A stretch of 64,000 nt of DNA from Collimonas sp. PA-H2 (GCF_002564105.1 NZ_PDBX01000001.1:3410001-3474000); one strand, 5' to 3'; shown: positions 17,966-26,891, counted from the first letter of the stretch. Notes: generated by a model not told the origin, from the letters alone. Numbers and translations are program-made.

Positions 17966-18631
17966 TTAGAACTTGAACTGTGAATGTACAGCGGCTTCGC
18001 GCAGCGGCTTGACGTCGGTTTCAAACAGGTTGACCGTGCTGTAGCTGGTGTCCGCGGTACGGGTGATGATCTGCGCAAGCATCACAGGCGCGTCGCCGAC
18101 GATGGCGATGATGCGGCCGCCGACATTGAGTTGCTTGAGGAAGGCATCCGGCAGCACCGCCAGCGAGCCGGAGATGACGATCACGTCGAAGCGCTTGGTT
18201 TCGCTCTGGTCCCAGCCCTGGGCGCCGTTGCCTTGCACGACGTCGACGTTGGTGATGCCATAGGCAGCCAGGTTGCCGGCGGCCAGCGCCTTCAGTTCCG
18301 GATCGATTTCCACCGTGGTGACGTGCCTTGCCTTGTAACACAGCAAAGCTGCCATATAGCCCGAGCCTGTGCCGATTTCCAGCACTTGTTCATGCTTCTT
18401 GACGGCAGCTTCTTGCAGCAAGCGCGCTTCTACCTTCGGCGCCAGCATGCTTTCGCCGTTGGCGCCCGGCAGCGGGATCTCGGTATCGGAAAATGCCAGG
18501 CTTTTGTAGGCGGCCGGCACGAAATCCTCGCGGCGGACTACCGTCAGCAATTCCAGAACGTCCAGATCCAGCACGTTCCACGGGCGAATTTGCTGTTCGA
18601 TCATATTGAAGCGGGCTTGTTCGATATTCAT
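17966..18631 (-). CDS. Protein-L-isoaspartate O-methyltransferase-like protein
   Basis: 221 residues with a SAM-binding Rossmann fold; motif I is VLEIGTGSGYMAALL (about residues 83-97). Overall it aligns with PIMT, which repairs isoaspartyl residues. Two usual blocks are altered: the segment before motif I reads NGESMLAPKVEARLLQ rather than the typical TISQPxxVAxM form, and the post-strand-4 block reads VIVISGSLAVLP instead of the usual AA-containing loop. It may be a PIMT-like methyltransferase with another substrate. First gene of the row leading to tolC. Confidence 0.8.
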   Translation of the reverse strand: MNIEQARFNMIEQQIRPWNVLDLDVLELLTVVRREDFVPAAYKSLAFSDTEIPLPGANGESMLAPKVEARLLQEAAVKKHEQVLEIGTGSGYMAALLCYKARHVTTVEIDPELKALAAGNLAAYGITNVDVVQGNGAQGWDQSETKRFDVIVISGSLAVLPDAFLKQLNVGGRIIAIVGDAPVMLAQIITRTADTSYSTVNLFETDVKPLREAAVHSQFKF

Positions 18632-18774
18632 GGTTAAGGCTCGGTAATGAAAAATAAAGGGCTCATTCTATCAAAGGCCACCCTCAAAAACCTATCGCAG
18701 GCTGCGGCAAACCCGGCAAAACACCGATGTGCAACGGTAATCCACGGTTTACGGCGCCTCGGCATGGTCCATGC

Positions 18775-19428
18775 TCAGGCAGAAGCCGGATCCGGCGACT
18801 TCTGCAAGCCGTTCAGGCACAAATCGATGAAACTTTCCAGATAGCTTGCCGAATCCAGCGGTTCCGCATGACAGGGGTTGAAAGCTTGTTGCCACATCAT
18901 CAGCATGATCACCGGCGCGATCACCACGTTGGCAGTCTGGCGCACGTCGATCGCGCGGAATTCGCCGCGTTCGACGCCGCGCTCCAGCATGCGCACGATC
19001 ATGGCGTCGCCGCGCACGCTGACTTCTTCGCGGTAAAACGTCGCCAGTTCCGGGAAGTTGCTCGACTCCGCCATCATCAGCTTGGTGATGCCGGCCACCT
19101 TGGTGGCGCCGATACGCTCCCACCAGCCCAGGATCAGCTCGCGGAACAGGTCGGCGCTGCTGCCGCCGTAGCCGTCGATGATGTCTTCGGCTTCATCCAG
19201 GATCGGCAGCATGTTTTCGCGCACCACGGCCTTGAACAGCTCTTCCTTGTTCTCGAAATACAGATACAGCGTCCCTTTCGAGACGCCGGCCCTGGCCGCG
19301 ACGTCGCCCAGCCGGGTGGCGGCAAAGCCGCGCTCGACGAATATATCCAGCGCGGCCGCCAGCAATTCCTGCGGACGCGCCTCTTTGCGGCGCGCCCAAC
19401 GGGGTTTGGAGCTGAAAGGGCAGTTCAT
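18775..19428 (-). CDS. TetR family transcriptional regulator
   Basis: 217 residues from the ATG at 19428; a TTG six codons upstream is less likely. The helix-turn-helix covers roughly residues 22-62 (FVERGFAATRLGDVAARAGV and SKGTLYLYFENKEELF). The C-terminal half is a TetR ligand domain. A perfect 7-base inverted repeat lies about 22 bases upstream of its start, consistent with autorepression. No obviously co-regulated gene is divergent from it: the region upstream leads to the 3' end of the cysteine desulfurase fusion. Target unknown. Confidence 0.88.
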   Translation of the reverse strand: MNCPFSSKPRWARRKEARPQELLAAALDIFVERGFAATRLGDVAARAGVSKGTLYLYFENKEELFKAVVRENMLPILDEAEDIIDGYGGSSADLFRELILGWWERIGATKVAGITKLMMAESSNFPELATFYREEVSVRGDAMIVRMLERGVERGEFRAIDVRQTANVVIAPVIMLMMWQQAFNPCHAEPLDSASYLESFIDLCLNGLQKSPDPASA

Positions 19429-19449
19429 GAATCCTTGGTTTTGCAAATA

Positions 19450-19467
19450 ACTGACTTAAGAGTCAGT
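19450..19467. promoter_or_regulatory. Inverted repeat, probable TetR autoregulatory operator
   Basis: ACTGACT-TAAG-AGTCAGT, a perfect 7-base palindrome 22 bases upstream of the TetR gene starting at 19428. Length and symmetry suit a TetR dimer. Confidence 0.65.
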
Positions 19468-19575
19468 AATGTAAGCGGCAATGCCCGGAGTGTCAACTTG
19501 TGTGATGGGCGGGGCAAGGCAGCCGCCTGCGGTCTTAGAGGCAAAGGCTGCGGGCGGTGTAAAAAACGGCTGTTT

Positions 19576-21645
19576 TCAGGCTGCCGTGGGGTAGTCTAGA
19601 CTGAGCGCCGGATTACCCAGGGCAAGGCCGCCGCTGAGGTTCCAGGCGTTCTGGTAGCCGAGCCGGCGCAGGCAAGCCACGGCTTTGTCGCTGCGGTTAC
19701 CGCTGCGGCAGAAAAACACCAGCGGCACGGGAGCACCGCGCAGCCATAGTCTCAGATGGGAGGTGAGGCGGCTGAGCGGCACATGCAGGACCGTTTGGCC
19801 GGGCGCCGAAGTCATCCCTGCCGCCTGTTCATAGGCCTCGCGCACGTCAATCAGCAGTGCGCCCGGATGGGCGGCAAGGAATTGCTCAAGTGCGGCGGCT
19901 TCCAGGTGCATGCCGCTGGCGCTTTCTTCATGCGCAGGGTTTTGCTCGGCGCGCAGGCTGGTGCACAGCCGGCTGGTTTCATCGCGCGCCGGACATAGCA
20001 GTGTGTCCGGCTCGATCAGCGTGGACTCGATCGCCGCTGCCGGCAATGCGCCGATGAAGGCAAAATGTGGGGCAAACTGTTCGTCTCCGGCGCTTCCCAG
20101 CAAATAGACCTGGTGCTCACCCTGCCTCTTGCACAGGAATTTCCGTGCACCCAGCACCAGCTCGGAACTGCCCGGCGCCGGCCAGCCAAAGGCATCGTTG
20201 CCGGCGTCAGGTCCGGCATCGTTGCCCAGCGTCCGGGCCAGTTCGAGCAGAGCGCTTTCCTGCGTTGGCTGCGCCTTGGTGCTGAGAATGGCGCGCAGCT
20301 GATAACCGTGGTTGCGCACATGGCTGGCCAGCCGAGGCGCCAGCAATGGCGATGGATCAATGATGACGCAGCTGCGGCTGGCGTCATCCGCCACCAGCCA
20401 GGCATTGGCGCCTTCCAGATTGAAGCGTACCACCGGGTCGGCAGCAGCCGATGGCATGGAGGCGGCAGCGCCCTGGCGCCAGGCCAGGCCGCAATGTTCG
20501 ATGCGCGCACAGGCAGCGCTGATGAAGGCGTCGTCGGCCAGCGGCCCGAACGACATGCGGATCGCGGAACTGCTGCGCCAGTGCGGCAACTGCATCGCTT
20601 CCAGCACATAGCTGGGGGCGCTCTTGGCGGCGGAACAGGCGCTGCCCGAGCTGACCCGCAGTTGGGCGGCGTCGAACAGGTCCAGCAATTCCTTGCTGGC
20701 CAGTCCCGGCACGGAGAAATTGAGCGTGGTCGGCAGGGTCTTTTCCAGCGGCTGATTAAACACGATGTCGGGAAAGGCGATCCGCAAGCTGGCGACCAGG
20801 CGTGCACTGAAGCCGTGCAGCTGCTGGTGGCTGCGGAAGGTGACGCCGTTTTCCAGGGCGCCCAGTACCGCGCCGAGGGCGGCGATGCCAGCCATGTTTT
20901 CGGTGCCGGAACGCAGTCCGGATTCCTGGCCGCCACCCATGATCAATGGCGTGAAAGGCGCTCCCGGCCGCACATACAGCATGCCTATGCCTTTTGGCGC
21001 ATACAGCTTGTGTCCGGAAAACGTGGCGTAGTCGATGCGCGTCGCCGCCAGGTCCAGCTGCATCTTGCCCAGCGCCTGGACGCAGTCGACCAGCCAGTAA
21101 GCGTCGCTGCCGCTGTGCTGCAAGACGGCTTCTATCTGCGCCAGGTCGGATATGACCCCAGTCTCGTTGTTGGCGGCCATGGTGCAAACCAGCGCGGCAT
21201 CCCCGGCCAGCTGGCGCAGGGCTGCCAGATCGTGCTGGCCATGCTGGTCGACCGGCAGTTTTTTCAATTCCAGATGCAAGCCCAGCAAACGGTTCCAGTG
21301 CGCCAGGCTCTCTGGCACCGCTTTGTGTTCTGTAGCGCCGTAGAGCAGGAAGCGGCCGATAGTCTGGCCGGCCGACTGCCGTTCGCGCAAGGCGCACAGC
21401 GCGGACAGAACGGCGGTCTGGATGCCCTCGGTGGCGCCGCTGTTGAACATCAGACGGCCGGCGCCGACGCCGAGCAGGCGCGCGGCGCGCTGGCGCACCT
21501 GGCTCATCAGGGTCTTGGCCTGGATGCCGGTGGCATGGCTGCTGCTGGGATTGCCAAAGCACTCTTTCATGGTCCGGGCGGCCGCTTCAATCGCGGCGGG
21601 CAGGACGGCGGTGGTGGCGTTGGCGTCGAGATAAATTTCAATCAT
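19576..21645 (-). CDS. Cysteine desulfurase - degenerate MBL-like - rhodanese fusion
   Basis: 689 residues. Residues 1-390 are a class V PLP enzyme of the NifS/IscS type: PLP Lys K213 in SGHKLYAPKG and catalytic Cys C337 in SSGSACSAAKSAP. Residues about 405-560 resemble the start of a metallo-beta-lactamase fold (NLEGANAWLVADD, CVIIDPSP), but the place expected for HxHxDH reads STKAQPTQE, so no metal site is seen. Residues about 580-680 are a rhodanese with Cys in CRSGNRSD. The enzyme probably removes sulfur from cysteine and passes persulfide to its own rhodanese. It is divergent from an Lrp-type regulator. Confidence 0.88.
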   Translation of the reverse strand: MIEIYLDANATTAVLPAAIEAAARTMKECFGNPSSSHATGIQAKTLMSQVRQRAARLLGVGAGRLMFNSGATEGIQTAVLSALCALRERQSAGQTIGRFLLYGATEHKAVPESLAHWNRLLGLHLELKKLPVDQHGQHDLAALRQLAGDAALVCTMAANNETGVISDLAQIEAVLQHSGSDAYWLVDCVQALGKMQLDLAATRIDYATFSGHKLYAPKGIGMLYVRPGAPFTPLIMGGGQESGLRSGTENMAGIAALGAVLGALENGVTFRSHQQLHGFSARLVASLRIAFPDIVFNQPLEKTLPTTLNFSVPGLASKELLDLFDAAQLRVSSGSACSAAKSAPSYVLEAMQLPHWRSSSAIRMSFGPLADDAFISAACARIEHCGLAWRQGAAASMPSAAADPVVRFNLEGANAWLVADDASRSCVIIDPSPLLAPRLASHVRNHGYQLRAILSTKAQPTQESALLELARTLGNDAGPDAGNDAFGWPAPGSSELVLGARKFLCKRQGEHQVYLLGSAGDEQFAPHFAFIGALPAAAIESTLIEPDTLLCPARDETSRLCTSLRAEQNPAHEESASGMHLEAAALEQFLAAHPGALLIDVREAYEQAAGMTSAPGQTVLHVPLSRLTSHLRLWLRGAPVPLVFFCRSGNRSDKAVACLRRLGYQNAWNLSGGLALGNPALSLDYPTAA

Positions 21646-21719
21646 GGTTTTTCATCGGACAGTAAGCTTGTAAATAGTCTACTGTTTCTGAGGGATGAAG
21701 ACATTCTAAAAATACCGGA

Positions 21720-21732
21720 ATTTTGCTAAAAT
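21720..21732. promoter_or_regulatory. Possible Lrp-type binding site
   Basis: ATTTTGCTAAAAT, a near-perfect dyad (ATTTT...AAAAT) in the 123-base gap between the divergent desulfurase fusion and the Lrp-type regulator. AT-rich dyads of this sort are bound by Lrp/AsnC proteins; assignment is by position only. Confidence 0.35.
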
Positions 21733-21768
21733 GGAGAATATTTATACCTATATATATTACAAAACAGC

Positions 21769-22248
21769 ATGAACGCACTTGATAAATTTGATCACGCCAT
21801 CCTGGCGGCGCTGCAAATCGACGGCAGCCTGTCCGTCGCCGCGCTCAGCGAAAAGATCGATCTGTCCAGCACGCCATGCTGGAAGCGCCTGAAGCGGCTG
21901 GAAGAAGAGGGTTATATCGAGCGCCGCGTCGCCATCGTCAACCGAGAGAAGATCGGTTTGCCGGTGACGGTGTTCGTCAGCGTGCGCACCGGCCAGCATG
22001 ACGAGAAATGGCTGTCGAAGTTCGCGGCGGCGGTGATGGCCTTGCCGGAAGTGCAGGAATTCCATCGCATGAGCGGTGATGTCGACTATTTATTGAAAGT
22101 CGTCACCACGGACATCCAGGGCTATGACGCCTTTTACAAGAAGCTGATCAAGATTACCCAGCTGCATAGTGTGTCATCGGCATTCTCGATGGAACAGATC
22201 AAATCCACCACCGCGCTGCCGCTGGGGCTGATAGCGAAGACCGGCTGA
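21769..22248 (+). CDS. Lrp/AsnC family regulator, DecR (YbaO)-like
   Basis: 159 residues: N-terminal helix-turn-helix (residues about 5-62, with STPCWKRLKRLEEEGYIERR) and a C-terminal RAM ligand domain. The Cys in PCWKRLKRLE is characteristic of the DecR/YbaO branch, which activates cysteine desulfidation genes in enterobacteria. It is divergent from a cysteine desulfurase fusion, so a cysteine-responsive activator of that gene is a natural inference. Confidence 0.88.
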   Translation: MNALDKFDHAILAALQIDGSLSVAALSEKIDLSSTPCWKRLKRLEEEGYIERRVAIVNREKIGLPVTVFVSVRTGQHDEKWLSKFAAAVMALPEVQEFHRMSGDVDYLLKVVTTDIQGYDAFYKKLIKITQLHSVSSAFSMEQIKSTTALPLGLIAKTG

Positions 22249-22303
22249 CCGGATTGCCGAGAATCCGGCCTTTTCTTCCCGCTTTGTGTCGCCGGGCCGG
22301 CCG

Positions 22304-23986
22304 TCAAGGCATTTGCAGCGGAATCGACATTTCATGCCGGAACAGATTGCCCGGATCGATTTTCTGTTTCAGCGCAACCAGGAACTGCGCCTTGTCCATG
22401 TAGTACAGGGCCGGCCATTGCGGATCGACCCTGGTGTGCGCCGGGTCACTGTATTTCATGTCGACATCGGGATAATTGATGTAGCAGCCTTGCCAGTCGC
22501 TCGAAGGATAGGGCTTGCCAGCGCTGGCTTCGGGCGTATAAGCCAGGATGTAGGCATGGAACAGGCGGCTGAGCCAGGCCATGTGGAATTCGTCGTCGGC
22601 GGCATCGGTCCAGTAGGTCTGGAACTGGCTTTTCAAAATCGACTCCCGCTGCGGCACGCAGGTTTCATGGCTGCCCATGAATGCATTGACGGCGCCGCCA
22701 TACGAATCGATCTGCACCAGCGAGGCGTTGAGGCGCGGATCGTTGCCGTAGACGTACAGCACTTCCCACAGCTGGTCGCTGCCGGCAACCGGCGCCGCCA
22801 GTGTCGGCTTGATCTGATAGCTCGATTTGTACTTGCCGCGGCGGTTGTCGCCGGAGCCGTTGAACATCTGCGTCAGCGCAATCCAGTCCATGCGGCGTGC
22901 GTTGCCGACTGGGTCCTGGGCGCGCATGTTCATGCCGGCATTCTTACTGCGCTTAGGCGCAATATTCGGTTCCATGAAGGCGTCGTTGAGGCGCGCGGGC
23001 AGCCCGGGGATATTGGTCATGGCGTTGACGAAATCGATGAACGGACCGTCCTTGCCGTTGCCGACATTGCCGTCGACATCGGTGTACTGGATCACCAGGC
23101 CGATATTGCCGGCCGCGCGCGCATTCAGCTTGAACAGGGTGAACAAGCCGCCATTGCCGTTGTTCGGCGCATTCCACTCGCTGTCGTGCCGCGCGAACCA
23201 TTCGCCATAGGTATCCAGCAGGCGTTTCAGCGCGCTGGCGCCGCCAGCCTGCTGGAGGTCGTCCCAGGCATAGCTCAAGGCGAGGAAGTAAGCTTCTTTC
23301 GGCGCTTCCGGCAAATCCTTGAAGTAATAGTTCAGGATGATGCCGAAATTGCCGCCGCCGGCGCCGCGGCAGGCGATGAACAGGTCGCGCTCGACGCCGT
23401 CGGAAGCCAGGTTGACATGCTTGGCTGTCAGCCCTGTGCCAGTACTGTCAGGCACCAGGATATCCACGCCCGCTAGCCAGTCGACGGTCAAGCCATGCAG
23501 GCGCGACAGCAAGCCGTAGCCGCCGCCGACGATGTGGCCGCCGGAACCGACCGAATAGCAGGTGCCGCCCGGCAACGTCTTGCCGGTGCGCTTGTAGAGG
23601 TCGACATATGCATCCCAGTTTTGATTGCCGGCGGATACCCTGAATTTGTACCGGGCCGGATTGGCCGGCAGGACCTGGGACGCCAAGTCTCCATTGCGGG
23701 AGTAATCCATGCCGGTCATCAGGCCGACGTCGATGATGGCCAGTTTTTCGCCAGCGGATAATTTGTTGGAGACGAAACCCTCGTAGCAATGGCCGCCGCT
23801 GCGCACCGTGATGCGATTGCCGTTTTTGAGCGCGGCATTGGCAGCCTGCAAGGTTTCCTGCCAGGTCTTGCACACGTAGATGCTGCCGGCTCCGGCATCG
23901 GGGGCGGCAGGGAAGCGCAGATTGAAACCTTTCTGCAAGGCTTCATGGCGGCGATCTTCATTGGTTACCTGTACAAAATCGGACAT
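22304..23986 (-). CDS. FAD-dependent oligosaccharide oxidase-like protein (BBE family)
   Basis: 560 residues: PCMH-type FAD-binding domain (about 30-210) and a C-terminal berberine-bridge domain ending CYINYPDVDMKYSD...FRHEMSIPL. H66 (RSGGHCYEGF) and C143 (GGTCYSVGSGGH) match the two residues that bind FAD covalently in gluco- and chito-oligosaccharide oxidases. These oxidise the reducing-end sugar and release H2O2. GGAG lies 9 bases before the ATG. No signal peptide is seen, which is odd if it acts on extracellular sugars. It follows the LPMO gene by 106 bases on the same strand. Confidence 0.85.
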   Translation of the reverse strand: MSDFVQVTNEDRRHEALQKGFNLRFPAAPDAGAGSIYVCKTWQETLQAANAALKNGNRITVRSGGHCYEGFVSNKLSAGEKLAIIDVGLMTGMDYSRNGDLASQVLPANPARYKFRVSAGNQNWDAYVDLYKRTGKTLPGGTCYSVGSGGHIVGGGYGLLSRLHGLTVDWLAGVDILVPDSTGTGLTAKHVNLASDGVERDLFIACRGAGGGNFGIILNYYFKDLPEAPKEAYFLALSYAWDDLQQAGGASALKRLLDTYGEWFARHDSEWNAPNNGNGGLFTLFKLNARAAGNIGLVIQYTDVDGNVGNGKDGPFIDFVNAMTNIPGLPARLNDAFMEPNIAPKRSKNAGMNMRAQDPVGNARRMDWIALTQMFNGSGDNRRGKYKSSYQIKPTLAAPVAGSDQLWEVLYVYGNDPRLNASLVQIDSYGGAVNAFMGSHETCVPQRESILKSQFQTYWTDAADDEFHMAWLSRLFHAYILAYTPEASAGKPYPSSDWQGCYINYPDVDMKYSDPAHTRVDPQWPALYYMDKAQFLVALKQKIDPGNLFRHEMSIPLQMP

Positions 23987-24092
23987 GCTAGTTCTCCGTC
24001 AGGTTGGATTGTGCTGCAAGGATCTTCATGGCTGCCGGCGGGAATGCCTGATGCAGTGGATTCCGGCCGGCAGCCTGTGCGGATTTGCCGCT

Positions 24093-24812
24093 TTATTTTT
24101 TCGCGGCGCTGGCAACGATATTGACATCGCTGCAGTTGTAGAATCCCTCTCCGGCCGAGTCAACACGCTGCCAACGGGTATACAGAACGCGTTTGCCCAG
24201 CGTGTCCTTGAGATCCACATTCATCTCATAGTACCCATCCACCGGCTGGATATTGTCGAAGCGGCCGACTTCTTCCAGGTCATTCCAGGTGAGGCTGGTC
24301 TTGGTCGGGTCGTAGCTAGGCTTGGAAAGATAAATCACCCAGAAACTGGGGTTATGCGCCTTGGCCGCCTTGAATTTCAGGCGCATTGCCTGATTCTGGT
24401 CCTTGGTGACGGTGCTGACATGCCAGTCGGACGAAGGCAGGTCCATCCCGGATTTGTCGTTGCCGGCAACGCTGTTGCCGGCGGAGCACAATTGGTGATC
24501 AGGAATTGCCTTCTTGACTGCATCGAAATCGTTGTAATCGGCGATGTTTTTGGCGTATTCGTGCCATTGATTGAACTGGACTACGGCCTCGCTCTGATTG
24601 TTATCATGCTTTTTGTAGACTTCCTGATACGCAGCCTTGCAGGCAGGATTCTTGATGCCAGAGCCGTCTGCCGGCCAGCTGAAATCCTGAGCGTTATAGC
24701 AGTTCAGCTGCCGCGCAATGGGGAATTCCACTGCACCATGCCGGGTTTCAGCATGCGCGCCAAGGCAAAGCGCCTGAAAGATGAGTCCACATGCCATGTA
24801 ACGAATTTTCAT
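24093..24812 (-). CDS. AA10 lytic polysaccharide monooxygenase, CbpD-like (chitin-active)
   Basis: 239 residues, one AA10 domain after a signal peptide. The copper histidines would be H25 (HGAVEFPIARQLNCY) and H153 (AAKAHNPSFWVIYL). The downstream blocks CSAGN, DWHVS, SYDPTKTSLTWNDLE and RVLYTRWQRVD match the P. aeruginosa CbpD type. The best cleavage site (GAHA) leaves three residues (ETR) before H25, whereas active LPMOs need His at position 1, so further trimming or another cleavage site is required. AAGGAAA precedes the ATG. It cleaves crystalline chitin or cellulose oxidatively outside the cell. Confidence 0.88.
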   Translation of the reverse strand: MKIRYMACGLIFQALCLGAHAETRHGAVEFPIARQLNCYNAQDFSWPADGSGIKNPACKAAYQEVYKKHDNNQSEAVVQFNQWHEYAKNIADYNDFDAVKKAIPDHQLCSAGNSVAGNDKSGMDLPSSDWHVSTVTKDQNQAMRLKFKAAKAHNPSFWVIYLSKPSYDPTKTSLTWNDLEEVGRFDNIQPVDGYYEMNVDLKDTLGKRVLYTRWQRVDSAGEGFYNCSDVNIVASAAKK

Positions 24813-25039
24813 ACCGTTTCCTTTTTCAATTGGGAATGGTCATTACACTGCTTCTTTCGTCTCAGCGTCACTGTCACAGTTGGCAGGTCGGTGTTGCTGC
24901 GGCGGCATGCCGGTGCTGTGCAAAGGGTGATGCAAAACGCGAATGCAAGTAGAATCTAGCCTTTGCTTCAATCGGTGTTGCTGCCGGCTGCCCACCTCCC
25001 CATGCTTGTTAAATTTACACTGATCGCCGAGGCCGCCGC

Positions 25040-25309
25040 GTGAGTGCATCTGGCTTGAGCTGCCGCCCCGATTGCGGCGCCTGTTGCACGGCGCCTTCGA
25101 TCTCCTCGGCCATACCCGGCATGCCGCACGGCAAACCAGCGGGTGTGCGCTGCATTCAACTGGATCCGGCCAATCTGTGCCGGATTTTCGGCAGCCCGGA
25201 AAGGCCTGCGGTTTGCGCCAGTTTGCAGCCGGCTGCGGACATGTGCGGTAGCTCGCGGGCGCATGCGATGCATTACTTGGCGACGCTTGAGCAATTGACC
25301 GCAGGGTAG
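25040..25309 (+). CDS. YkgJ family cysteine-cluster protein
   Basis: 89 residues starting with GTG. It has the YkgJ pattern of clustered cysteines (CRPDCGACC, then CIQL, CRIF, AVCASL, DMCGS), thought to bind zinc or iron-sulfur. Function unknown. It is short compared with longer relatives but complete, ending LEQLTAG. It stands alone, divergent from the LPMO gene. Confidence 0.85.
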   Translation: MSASGLSCRPDCGACCTAPSISSAIPGMPHGKPAGVRCIQLDPANLCRIFGSPERPAVCASLQPAADMCGSSRAHAMHYLATLEQLTAG

Positions 25310-25371
25310 AATCGACGCTGTTGCATCTCGCCGGCGCATTTGTCTATTGCCTGAAAACAAGGAAAATCTGA

Positions 25372-25944
25372 ATGAAATCAAACCGGTCTATGTCAGGCAG
25401 GACTGTTTACCTGCTGCTGGCCTTGTCTGCCGCACTGCTGCTGGCTTCCTGCGCCGCCCTGATCGGACCGCGCGATGTCTCTTTTCCGCTGGCCAAGCTG
25501 CAGCAATCGGTGGACAAGCGCCTGCCGTTTTCGCAGCGCTACCTAGGGATTTTCGAGATTACCGCCAGCAGGGCCGTGCTCGTCCTGCCACCTGAGCAGA
25601 ACCGCCTGGCCATGAATACTGACGTCACGGTGGCGCTGCCGCTGCTGGGCAAGTCGTGGAGCGGCACGATGGCCATCTCCGGCATCCTGACCCTGGACAA
25701 CCCGCACAATGCGGTAACCCTGGCCGAACCGAAACTGGACAGCCTGGTATTGAACGGCCTGGACGACAGCTATGCCGCACAGGTCACGCAGATCGGCAAT
25801 CTGCTGGCGCGCCAGCTGCTGGCCAGCCTGCCGCTGTATACTTTCAAGCCGGAAGACCTGCGCTATGCCGGCGTGGCGTTCATGCCGACCCGCATCGCCA
25901 CCAGGCCGGAAAACCTGGTGGTTACCTTTGAACCGGTAAAATAG
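25372..25944 (+). CDS. DUF1439 lipoprotein
   Basis: 190 residues: lipoprotein signal with lipobox LASC at about residues 24-27 (LLLASCAALIG), then a DUF1439 domain (VSFPLAKLQQSVDKRLPFSQ, through to VVTFEPVK). Relatives such as YceB in E. coli are envelope lipoproteins of uncertain role, probably lipid-binding by fold. AAGGAAA precedes the ATG. Not obviously in an operon with neighbours. Confidence 0.85.
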   Translation: MKSNRSMSGRTVYLLLALSAALLLASCAALIGPRDVSFPLAKLQQSVDKRLPFSQRYLGIFEITASRAVLVLPPEQNRLAMNTDVTVALPLLGKSWSGTMAISGILTLDNPHNAVTLAEPKLDSLVLNGLDDSYAAQVTQIGNLLARQLLASLPLYTFKPEDLRYAGVAFMPTRIATRPENLVVTFEPVK

Positions 25945-26045
25945 TGCGCTTTCTTTAAGAAAACTCTCGTTACAGGCTTACGGCCGCGACGGTATCATTC
26001 GTCCTGCCGCGCTATTTCCTTACTCTCTTATCATTCCCATACTAC

Positions 26046-26891
26046 ATGGATATACTTCTCGCGTTAAAAGTCCTGATCATGGGCCTGGTCGAGGGCTTTA
26101 CCGAGTTCCTGCCGATCTCGTCCACCGGTCACTTGATCCTGGCCGGCAGCCTGCTGGACTTTACTGCCGATATCGGCCGCGAAAAGGCTGAAGTGTTCGA
26201 AATCGCCATCCAGGCCGGCGCCATTTTCGCCGTCTGCTGGGAATACCGCGCCCGCATTGCCGCCGTGCTGCGCGGCTTGCCCAGCGATCCCAAGGCGCGC
26301 AAGCTGGTGCTCAACCTGATCATTGCGTTCATGCCTGCCGCGATCCTGGGCCTGCTGTTCAGCAAGATGATCAAGGAAAAACTGTTTGCGCCCCTGCCGG
26401 TGGCGATTGCGCTGATCGTCGGCGGCTTCGTGATTCTCTGGGTCGAGCGCCGCAACAAGATGCGTGGCAGCGCGGCGCGGGTTGACTCGGTCGACGACAT
26501 GACGGCGCTGGATGCCTTGAAGATCGGCTTCGCCCAGGCTTTCGCGCTGATCCCCGGCGCCAGCCGCTCTGGCGCCACGATTATCGGCGGTATGATGTTT
26601 GGCCTGTCGCGCAAGGCCGCCACCGAATTTTCCTTTTTTCTGGCGATCCCGACCCTGTTTGCCGCCACCATCTATTCCCTGTATAAAGACCGCGCGCTGC
26701 TGTCGGCGGCCGATATTCCGCTGTTTTCGATCGGTACCGTGGCGGCCTTCGTTTCGGCTTTCCTATGCGTGCGCTGGTTGCTGCGTTATATCAGCAGCCA
26801 TGATTTCACCGCGTTTGCGTGGTATCGCATCGTCTTCGGCCTGGTGGTGATCGTGACGGGTTATGCCGGCTGGGTCAGCTGGGTGCATTGA
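26046..26891 (+). CDS. uppP: Undecaprenyl-diphosphatase (BacA type), copy 1
   Basis: 281 residues, polytopic. Both catalytic blocks are intact: E-rich [14 protein letters not shown] (about 17-30) and PGASRSG (about 170-176). It dephosphorylates undecaprenyl pyrophosphate in the inner membrane, recycling the carrier for peptidoglycan and O-antigen, and gives bacitracin resistance. This copy is the more canonical of two adjacent paralogues. Confidence 0.95.
   Translation: MDILLALKVLIMGLVEGFTEFLPISSTGHLILAGSLLDFTADIGREKAEVFEIAIQAGAIFAVCWEYRARIAAVLRGLPSDPKARKLVLNLIIAFMPAAILGLLFSKMIKEKLFAPLPVAIALIVGGFVILWVERRNKMRGSAARVDSVDDMTALDALKIGFAQAFALIPGASRSGATIIGGMMFGLSRKAATEFSFFLAIPTLFAATIYSLYKDRALLSAADIPLFSIGTVAAFVSAFLCVRWLLRYISSHDFTAFAWYRIVFGLVVIVTGYAGWVSWVH

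Noticed and set aside
22286..23476. 396-codon antisense frame over the FAD oxidase
   Set aside because: No ribosome site or domain; the opposite strand encodes a clear BBE-family protein.
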